Source: Synechococcus sp. CS-1329 | Lineage (GTDB): Bacteria; Cyanobacteriota; Cyanobacteriia; PCC-6307; Cyanobiaceae | Length of the DNA: 64,000 nt | Direction of reading: 5' to 3' | NCBI RefSeq assembly: GCF_025128055.1 | Contig: NZ_JAHLYS010000022.1 | Coordinates: 1 to 64,000 of the forward strand | Shown: positions 58,306-64,000 of the stretch, one piece after another | Layout of the letters: each line of letters opens with the position of its first letter | Position numbering within the stretch: the stretch's first letter is position 1 | Position numbers and translations under genes: made by a program | Notes under the pieces: model-generated | Database searches by the model: none | What the model saw: the letters and a program-made list of their open reading frames with translations, nothing else | What the model was told of the DNA's origin: nothing

Positions 58306-61300
58306 GGCCCCACCAGCTGCGGATCGAAGCCTTCGGGCCCTATGCCGAGCCGGTGGAGATCGGCTTCGATGAGCTCAGCCAGGAGGGGCTGTTCCTGATC
58401 CACGGCAGCACCGGCTCCGGCAAGACCTTCCTGCTCGATGCCCTCTGCTTCGCCCTCTACGGCGAGGTATCGGGGGATCGCAGCGTCAAGGCGCTGAAAT
58501 CCGATCACGCCGAGCCCGCAGCGGTGCCCCGGGTGAGCCTGGAGTTCTCCAGTGGCGGCGGCCGCTACCGGGTGGAGCGATCCCCCGCCTACACCGCCCC
58601 CAAGACCAGGGGCGAGGGCACCACCGAGAAGGCGCCGCAGGCGGTGCTGTTCCGGCTGCTCGGCGCTGGCTGGGAGCCGATCGCCAGCCGCAGCACGGAG
58701 GTCAGCCGCGAGGTGCAGGCTCTGGTGGGTCTCGATGCCGCCCAGTTCCGCCAGGTGATCCTGCTGCCCCAGGGCAAGTTCGCTGAGGTGCTGCGCGCCA
58801 GGGCCGAGGAGCGCGAAGCCCTGCTCAAAACCCTCTTCGACACGGTGATCTACGAGCAAGTGGGCAGCTGGCTGGAGGACCGCGCCAAGGCGGCTCGCAT
58901 CGAGGTGGCCGAGCAGAACCGGGCCCTGGAGGTGCTGCGCAGCCAGGCCGCCCACGAGTGGAGCCCCTATGCAGCCCACCCTCCCGAGCCCGTGGATCCA
59001 CCCAATCCCGTCAATCCGTTGGAGCCACCCAGCGATCAACAGGGCCTCGATCGGCTGGTGGAGCAGATCGCCGCGGTGGTGACCGCCAGCCAAAGCAACC
59101 TGCATCAGGCCAGCGCCGCCCTGCTCTCAGCCCAGAAGGCCAGGGATGCGATCGAAAAGCAGGCCGACCGCTGGGATCGCCGCGCCAGGGCCCTCACCAG
59201 GCTTGCGGACCTGGAGGGGAAGCAGGAGGCCGTGGCCGACTTTCGCCAGCGGCTGAGCCGGGCGGAGCGAGCCGAGGCCCTGCGGCCCTGCGTGGAGGCC
59301 GAGCAGGCGGCCCGTACCGCCCTGGGCAGCCTGGAGGCCGGCACCCGAGCCGAGCTGCAGAGCGCGATCCGGGCCCGGGACGCCGCCCAGGCCCTGCCGC
59401 TCTCCCTGGTGCTGCTGGATCTGATGGCGGCCCCCAGCCTTGAGGAGCTCAGCGCTGCACGCCACGACCTGGCGGTCCGTGGCGCGCAGCTCAGCGCCCT
59501 GGCCGCGCAGTCTCTGGAGGCGGGCCAGGCGCGGGCCAGGGCGGCGGCCGCCACCAAGCGAGCCCAGGCCGCTGAGCAGCAGCTGAGCAGCAGCAGCGCC
59601 GCCAGAGAGACTCGCCGGCAGGCGCGCCAGAGCGCAGGCGCAGCCTTGGTCGCAGCCTGCTCAGCCCGCGACCAGCTGGGCGGGTTGCAGCGGGCGGCGC
59701 AGGACGCCCAGGATCAGGCCCTGGCCGTGGCGGCCATCGCCCCTGCCCTGCAGCAGGAACAGGCCGCCATGGCGGCGCACACCAAGGCCGAGGCCCGGCT
59801 GCAGCAGGCGCAGGTGGCCCTGAACGAGCGGCAGCGGCGTCAGATCGCCGGGATGGCCGCCCGGCTCGCCGGGGGCCTGGAGCCCGACGCCCCCTGCCCG
59901 GTCTGCGGTTCAGCGCAACACCCGGCACCCGCCCAGCCCTCGCAGGACGCCGTCAGTGATGGGGCGATCACAGCGGCCCAGGCCGAGCTGAGCGCCGCCA
60001 CCGCTGCGGCCCAGCAGGCGGCGGTGGCGCTGGCGAAGGTCCAGGGGGAGCGCAAGGCGGTGCTGGAGAAGGCCGGCCCTGCCGCCAGCGATCCCCAGGC
60101 GGCAATCACAGCGGCCCTGCAGGCCAACGAAGCCCTGGCCGCTGCCCAGGCCCTGGCCAGGACGGTGCCCAGCCTGGAGCAGGAGATCAGCGCCCATGAG
60201 CGCGAGCTGGAGGCGCTGCAGACCACGATTCAGGCGGCCAGCACGGAGCTGGCCCTGCAGGCCAAGGCCGCTGCCGACGACAGCCAACGGGCGGAGACCC
60301 TCGCTGCCGCCATCGGCAGGGAGCTGGGGCAGGGCGTCGATCCACAGCAGGCGCTCAACAGCTTCGAGCCCCTGGAGGCAACACTGAAAGCCCTGGCGGC
60401 CCGCTGCCAGGCCAGTGCCAGCGCCGCAACCCGGCTGGAGCTGGCCGCTGCGCGCCTGGCCATCGATCTGGCCGGATCCGAGTTCAGCGATGGTCGGGCT
60501 GTGGAGGCCGCCCTCAAGGAGGAGAGCGTGCGCCAGCACTGGGCGCAGCGGATCAAGGCCTTCGAAACCGAAGTGATTGAGCTGAAGGGAGCTCTGGCCT
60601 CGGCGGAGCTGGCCGACCTGCCCCGGGAGCGACCCGACAGCGCGGCGGCCGCGGAGGCAGTGCACGCCACAGACGGCGCCCGCACCGCAGCCGTGGAGCG
60701 CCACAGCGAAGCGCGCGGAGCCCAGCTGGAGATCCAGCGCCTCAGCTCGGAGCACCGCAGCGGCTCCAGCGAGCTGGCGTCCCGCCAGGAGCGGGCGCAG
60801 TTGCTCAGTGCCGTGGCCGATCGCTGCTCAGGCAGGGCCGCCCCCTACATCTCCCTGCAACGCTGGGTGCTCTCGGCCTACCTGGGCGACATCTGCCGCT
60901 ATGCCAACCAGCGGCTGGAGCTGATGACCTCCGGCCGCTACCAGCTGCGGCTCAGCGATGAGGGGGGCCGCGGCGGCCGCCAGGCGGGTCTGGGTCTGAA
61001 GGTGCTCGATGCCTACACCGGTGAGGAGCGCGAGGTGAGCAGCCTCTCGGGCGGTGAGACCTTCCAGGCCTCCCTGGCCCTGGCCCTGGGCGTGGCCGAC
61101 ACCGTCGAGGCCCATTCAGGCGGCGTGCAACTGGAGGCCCTGTTCATCGACGAAGGCTTCGGCAGCCTCGATCCCGACAACCTCCAGCTGGCGATGGACG
61201 AACTCGACCGGCTGCGCGAAGGCGGCCGCATGGTCGGACTGATCAGCCACGTCGGAGCCCTCAAGGAACGCATCCGCTACGGCATCGAGGTGCTCTCCAG

Positions 61301-61346
61301 CGACCAGGGCTCACGGGTGCAGGTGGGCACCAACCCCCTGGCCTGA
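58302..61346 (+). CDS. sbcC: exonuclease subunit SbcC (Rad50-like)
   Basis: A 1014-aa SMC-like ATPase. It starts with GTG, and Walker A is IHGSTGSGKTFLLDALCFAL. Long Ala/Gln/Glu-rich coiled coils (about 190-500 and 560-840) flank the zinc hook CPVCGSAQHP (near residue 530). The C-terminus carries the signature SLSGGETFQASLALALGV and Walker B LEALFIDEGFGSLDPDNL. Length and hook are normal. It is the last core gene before the tRNA. Confidence 0.94.
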   Translation: MRPHQLRIEAFGPYAEPVEIGFDELSQEGLFLIHGSTGSGKTFLLDALCFALYGEVSGDRSVKALKSDHAEPAAVPRVSLEFSSGGGRYRVERSPAYTAPKTRGEGTTEKAPQAVLFRLLGAGWEPIASRSTEVSREVQALVGLDAAQFRQVILLPQGKFAEVLRARAEEREALLKTLFDTVIYEQVGSWLEDRAKAARIEVAEQNRALEVLRSQAAHEWSPYAAHPPEPVDPPNPVNPLEPPSDQQGLDRLVEQIAAVVTASQSNLHQASAALLSAQKARDAIEKQADRWDRRARALTRLADLEGKQEAVADFRQRLSRAERAEALRPCVEAEQAARTALGSLEAGTRAELQSAIRARDAAQALPLSLVLLDLMAAPSLEELSAARHDLAVRGAQLSALAAQSLEAGQARARAAAATKRAQAAEQQLSSSSAARETRRQARQSAGAALVAACSARDQLGGLQRAAQDAQDQALAVAAIAPALQQEQAAMAAHTKAEARLQQAQVALNERQRRQIAGMAARLAGGLEPDAPCPVCGSAQHPAPAQPSQDAVSDGAITAAQAELSAATAAAQQAAVALAKVQGERKAVLEKAGPAASDPQAAITAALQANEALAAAQALARTVPSLEQEISAHERELEALQTTIQAASTELALQAKAAADDSQRAETLAAAIGRELGQGVDPQQALNSFEPLEATLKALAARCQASASAATRLELAAARLAIDLAGSEFSDGRAVEAALKEESVRQHWAQRIKAFETEVIELKGALASAELADLPRERPDSAAAAEAVHATDGARTAAVERHSEARGAQLEIQRLSSEHRSGSSELASRQERAQLLSAVADRCSGRAAPYISLQRWVLSAYLGDICRYANQRLELMTSGRYQLRLSDEGGRGGRQAGLGLKVLDAYTGEEREVSSLSGGETFQASLALALGVADTVEAHSGGVQLEALFIDEGFGSLDPDNLQLAMDELDRLREGGRMVGLISHVGALKERIRYGIEVLSSDQGSRVQVGTNPLA

Positions 61347-61413
61347 CCCATCCCGAGCCCCCCCCCAGATCTGGCGGGATCCCCGGGAGGCCGACAGTTA
61401 GATTTCCCACCAG

Positions 61414-61487
61414 CGGGGTGTGGCGCAGCTTGGTAGCGCGGGTGCTTTGGGAGCACTAGGTCGCAGGTTCGAATCCTGTCGCCCCGA
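61414..61487 (+). tRNA. tRNA-Pro(TGG)
   Basis: A full cloverleaf is visible. The acceptor stem CGGGGTG pairs with CGCCCCG plus discriminator A. D-arm residues follow, and the anticodon loop TTTGGGA carries TGG at 61448-61450. The T-arm is GGTTCGAATCC. CCA is not encoded. Its 3' end is the boundary where the tightly packed core stops and island sequence begins. Confidence 0.95.
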
Positions 61488-61495
61488 TTGACTTT

Positions 61496-61738
61496 TCACC
61501 GATAGGCAAATTTCGCGGGAGCTGAGCGGGAGCTGGGAGGACTCCTGCGGGCTCTGAAAACAGCGGCTCGACCATCGGCTTTCTTCAGCCCCAGCCTTTG
61601 GGGTAATGAGATCCCCAGGCGGATGAGTGGCTCTAGAGCCCTCCAGTGAGCTTTTGGGCCGTCCTCGGGGAGGTTGGTGTCCATTTGCCCGGTGGCTGCG
61701 TTTAGCTCATCCTGTTTGGTGCTCAGGGCAAGGCGCAC
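61496..61738 (-). CDS. questionable hypothetical ORF next to tRNA-Pro
   Basis: An 80-aa open frame from a GTG, reading protein-like in the middle (PEDGPKAHWRALEPLIRLG) and low-complexity basic at the end. No family is recognised. It sits between the tRNA and the broken recombinase, where little else codes (61488-61880), and may be a remnant. Confidence 0.25.
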   Translation of the reverse strand: MRLALSTKQDELNAATGQMDTNLPEDGPKAHWRALEPLIRLGISLPQRLGLKKADGRAAVFRARRSPPSSRSAPAKFAYR

Positions 61739-61887
61739 CCCCGAGTCGTCTGCGTAGTCACCCGGTTAGTCCTCCGCTTTTCAGCAGGGCGGCACCTCCT
61801 CGATCCTTTCGCACGCGCAAGGCGGAATGGCTTAGCTGGCTTTCCCCTCCCTAACGCAGTTCTCTTGCCCCTCTCCATAGGCCGCCC

Positions 61888-62536
61888 TCCTCGACCTTCC
61901 TTAGGTACGAGGTTGAGCGCCATGGGGTGAGCTCACGCACCTGGGAGCCACCACACAGCCTGGCAAACGTCGTTGGGCGATGCGCACCTATTCGCGAACA
62001 GTTCGCCCTCAGTGACGCCCAAGTAATCCGATTGGTGGAGAGGCTCCAGGCGATTGACAGCGAGGAGGCATCAAGTCGGGCGTTTGCGCTCACGTTTTGC
62101 GCTGAGTAAGGGTACGTTCCACGGATCTATTTCACCTTCAGTTCAAGGGTGAGCAGCTCTGGTGCATGTATTGCAAAAAGTCCGGAGGGGGCACTACAAA
62201 GCCGCGACAACTCTTGGCAGCTCCAGTGCTGGCTTCGGACGGGTCGCCACGGATTGGCGGCTGGAGAAGTGGCTTCGAGCTGGAGAGCCTCTACCGCAGG
62301 TTATTTAGCCAATGCTGGCCGGCGACCACATGGAGCGCTTCCTGAGACGTCAGGTGATCTGGCAGCAGCTGAGCACCGAAGCGCAGCAGTTTGGGGAAGA
62401 GCTGGTGCCCTATTCCCAGCGCCCCCGCTACTCCGCCACCTGTCATCGCAACAACGTTCCACCGGAGTTCATCGCAGAAGCCATGGGCCATAGCGGTCGC
62501 TGCGTTCGAAGAGGCGTTCGGTGGCGCGAAAACTGA
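61888..62536 (+). pseudogene. degraded tyrosine recombinase/integrase
   Basis: Pieces of one phage-type integrase lie in order in three frames. Frame 1 (to the TAA at 62107) has RYEVERHG, WEPPHSLANVVG and LSDAQVIRLVERL. After a shift, a second frame (about 62112-62250) has TDLFHLQFKGEQLWC, then KKSGGGTTKPRQLL. A third (from 62252) has DWRLEKWLRAGEPLPQV, a TAG at 62306, then YSATCHRNNVPPEFIAEAMGHS, the C-terminal catalytic region. The usual R-x-x-R motif is reduced (SQRPRYSAT), the ORF is broken by two shifts and a stop, and the final tyrosine is not seen. It is not functional. Confidence 0.75.
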
Positions 62537-62544
62537 ACAAACCG

Positions 62545-62573
62545 CTAACACTTGTTGAGAAGTGCCCTATACT
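62545..62573 (+). promoter_or_regulatory. candidate promoter downstream of the integrase remnant
   Basis: CTAACA and TATACT are separated by 17 bp, a fair sigma-70-type match, in the 250-bp gap between the broken integrase and the HTH gene. A small hairpin (GGACG/CGTCC, near 62580-62602) follows. This gap otherwise holds no convincing gene. Confidence 0.3.
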
Positions 62574-62725
62574 TCCTTTGGACGGCGTTCGCTGGTCGTC
62601 CGGGTCTGTTATGGCGTGTGGAAGCTCGCTCGACAGTCTTGCCACCTACCAATCCTGCCTCGAAACGGAGCCTCACCGCGTTGAGGCCGGTCTTCCAGCC
62701 GAGCAACTAACCCCAGGCCTTTAGC

Positions 62726-62773
62726 GAGATCACTTGACAACCACCACAGACCAATGGGTCTGAGGGTGATCTC
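62726..62773 (+). promoter_or_regulatory. nested inverted repeats before the excisionase-like gene
   Basis: An outer palindrome (GAGATCAC at 62726-62733 with GTGATCTC at 62766-62773) encloses an inner one (CAGACC at 62747-62752 with GGTCTG at 62757-62762). A TTGACA (62734-62739) lies just inside the outer left arm. It ends 11 nt before the ATG and could be an operator or a leader hairpin. Confidence 0.4.
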
Positions 62774-62784
62774 CTGACTTCACC

Positions 62785-63021
62785 ATGACTACCACTCTCG
62801 AGTGGCTGACCTCGACCGAGATTGCTCGGCGATTCAGGATCAGCCGTAACCGTCTAATTGAGCTGCGCCAAACCGGTGTGCTTGTTCCCGGCAAGCACTA
62901 CATCACACAGGGCCGAAGGACCGTTTGGGATCCTGCGGCAACTGAGGATGCGTTCCGTGTGTACGCACGGCATCTATCTCAAGTCCAAGCTCCTGAAACC
63001 TACGCAGAGGTAGTGCAATGA
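62785..63021 (+). CDS. excisionase-like helix-turn-helix protein
   Basis: A 78-aa protein with a winged HTH of the MerR/Xis type: WLTSTEIARRFRISRNRLIELRQTGVL then KHYITQGRRTVWDP, where the wing would form. Such proteins control excision or transcription in integrated elements. It lies 250 bp after the integrase remnant and overlaps the next gene by 4 nt. Confidence 0.65.
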   Translation: MTTTLEWLTSTEIARRFRISRNRLIELRQTGVLVPGKHYITQGRRTVWDPAATEDAFRVYARHLSQVQAPETYAEVVQ

Positions 63022-63440
63022 CCTTTCTCACCGACAGCCAAGTAAATAGCCTCAGCAAGAGCGGAGACACAACCGAAAAGGATCTGTCCCCTGTCTCAAA
63101 AGTGAAGGAAGACTCTTTTAGGCCATGCAGGCTCAGCGAAGGGGAACTTCGTCGATACATCAAGCACGATTGTGAATCCGGTATTCATGGAGATGATGGC
63201 GAAATGTTTATTTATGAAGATTATGTAATGGAAGCTTATGATGGATATTTCTTTGCTGGAATAGATCTTATGCTTGAATTTGAGGAGGCCTTGAACAGGG
63301 TCGCGGACCTTGCCGTGCAAATGGCTTACCATAATGCAGTGCATGGGAATACTCCCATCCTGGGCGAGTTGAGTGGGGTTGAAGAAATGAGTAATGCAGC
63401 AATGAAGGCAGAAGAGTATATCCGCGAGAGATTAATGTAA
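63018..63440 (+). CDS. hypothetical AT-rich island protein
   Basis: An unrecognised 140-aa acidic protein (FIYEDYVMEAYDGYFFAGIDLMLEFEEALNRVAD ...). No transmembrane segment or motif is evident. Its base composition is clearly more AT-rich than the core genes (many ATA, TTA, AAT codons), consistent with recent transfer. It shares an ATGA overlap with the HTH gene, so the two are likely co-expressed. Confidence 0.55.
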   Translation: MTFLTDSQVNSLSKSGDTTEKDLSPVSKVKEDSFRPCRLSEGELRRYIKHDCESGIHGDDGEMFIYEDYVMEAYDGYFFAGIDLMLEFEEALNRVADLAVQMAYHNAVHGNTPILGELSGVEEMSNAAMKAEEYIRERLM

Positions 63441-63531
63441 GTATAGCACTGCAAGATGTTGGCGGAAGATGCGATGCGGGTCGCAGTTTTGCTTTGCATA
63501 AGGCTTTATAATTAAGCAAGTATTCATCAAC

Positions 63532-63560
63532 GGGGCTGGCACACTGTGTTGGCCCCTTTT
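63532..63560 (+). terminator. rho-independent terminator in the island
   Basis: A strong stem (GGGGCTGGCACA pairing back to GTGTTGGCCCC, with three G-U pairs, about 63532-63556) is followed at once by TTTT (63557-63560). It ends transcription 90 bp after the AT-rich gene. The stretch 63441-63738 contains no other gene I can support. Confidence 0.6.
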
Positions 63561-63739
63561 AATGAGCCAGGGGACCCAAGAGGCTTCAGACAGGCAGCCG
63601 CGAATCGTTAAGTGCACACACATAACAAGATTCATTCACGGCACTCAGAAGAGCCCCGAAGGGCCGGAGAGTGAGTCGCAAGGGCGATGACTCGTGGCCA
63701 CGTGCGCGGGCCCATCCGTGGATGCTTCCGCTCTTTAGT

Positions 63740-63766
63740 GAGAATGACTATCATTCCCATATAGAT
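63740..63766 (+). promoter_or_regulatory. Fur-box-like site with overlapping -10
   Basis: The 19 bp at 63740-63758 (GAGAATGACTATCATTCCC) match 14 of 19 positions of the classic Fur box. A TATAGAT, which resembles a -10 element, follows at 63760-63766. No good -35 is visible. The site lies 35 nt upstream of the next ATG. Confidence 0.45.
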
Positions 63767-63800
63767 AGGTCTCCCGCTTGGCTGACCGCCAAGTCCTGGC

Positions 63801-64000
63801 ATGCAGAAGTCAGTAAATCTGAGCAATTCGATCACCTACCGCTGCAGGCCTCTCCGGTGCCGCACGGTCCTTGATGCCGTCATTTACGACCTCGAGGGGA
63901 TGGCTGAATCTGCCGGCCATCAGCAGGTCGAATGGATGACCCTCACTCCTTACACCACGCGGGTGGGCACACCGCGGCAAACACTGATTGGCCGGCTATC
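63801..64000 (+). CDS. hypothetical ORF running off the window (partial)
   Basis: An ATG at 63801, 15 nt after an in-frame stop, opens a frame that remains open to the last base (66 codons). The product contains CRTVLDAVIYDLEGMAESAG and VEWMTLTPYTTRVGTPRQ. I recognise no family. The Fur-like site upstream suggests iron-responsive control. The 3' end is outside the window. Confidence 0.5.
   Translation, partial: MQKSVNLSNSITYRCRPLRCRTVLDAVIYDLEGMAESAGHQQVEWMTLTPYTTRVGTPRQTLIGRL

Noticed and set aside
62149-62493. 114-aa ORF across the integrase region
   Set aside because: The recombinase motifs are in the other two frames here; this one is a by-product.
62521-62724. 67-aa ORF after the integrase remnant
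   Set aside because: It starts inside the integrase fragment, has no domain-like pattern, and overlaps the promoter-like sequence.

Overview
The window reads as the chromosome of a GC-rich alpha-cyanobacterium of the Synechococcus/Cyanobium type. The evidence is a form IA Rubisco inside a complete alpha-carboxysome (cso) operon, BicA-type bicarbonate transport, CO2-uptake NDH-1 subunits (ndhF4/ndhD4/chpX), both light-dependent and dark-operative protochlorophyllide reductases, the cyanobacterial alkane pathway (ado/aar), and the photosynthesis-specific factors Tab2 and CRR6. Genes are tightly packed, with many 1-10 nt overlaps, and about 96% of the window looks like core genome.

Layout. 0.1-4.5 kb: bicA, a Ca2+/cation antiporter, a cysteine synthase and a small membrane protein. 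4.5-12.4 kb: an acyltransferase, a type II sulfide:quinone reductase, a ferritin followed by a tiny Cys/Lys-rich ORF, glutathione reductase, a metallo-hydrolase-like protein and an FAD dehydrogenase. 12.4-16.3 kb: pgeF, then Tab2 overlapping an S1-domain protein, then a creatininase-family amidohydrolase. 16.3-20.7 kb: ado, aar, accA, an SDR and folE on one strand (fatty aldehyde/alkane and lipid supply). 20.7-25.5 kb: trpF, a site-2 protease, a lipoate-ligase-like protein, a TauE/SafE permease, crr6 and small membrane proteins. 25.6-32.1 kb: por, two unrecognised genes, then chlL, chlB and chlN on the opposite strand, so both protochlorophyllide reduction routes lie within 6.5 kb.

32.3-46.2 kb is the centrepiece: csoS1, cbbL, cbbS, csoS2, csoSCA, csoS4A, csoS4B, csoS1E, a bacterioferritin-like gene, ndhF4, ndhD4, chpX, acRAF and cbbX, all on the plus strand. 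Shell, scaffold, carbonic anhydrase, Rubisco, Rubisco assembly and activation factors, and a CO2-hydrating NDH-1 module are therefore in one block. csoS1D is not in the window. csoS2 carries a textbook-looking -1 frameshift signal (heptamer C CCT TTT, 6-nt spacer, 7-bp hairpin) that would give a short CsoS2A-like product.

46.3-61.3 kb: dnaA, an HtrA-type protease, two arsenosugar-type glycosyltransferases, an acetyltransferase, a hydrolase, an ABC exporter, hisG, gloB, an iron-type ABC ATPase facing ridA across 15-bp tandem repeats, and sbcD-sbcC. At 61.4 kb a tRNA-Pro(TGG) marks an abrupt change. The last 2.5 kb is gene-poor and partly AT-rich. It holds a tyrosine recombinase broken by frameshifts and a stop, an excisionase-like HTH gene, an unknown AT-rich gene, a strong terminator, and a Fur-box-like site in front of an ORF that runs off the window. 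This is the edge of a decayed tRNA-integrated genomic island.
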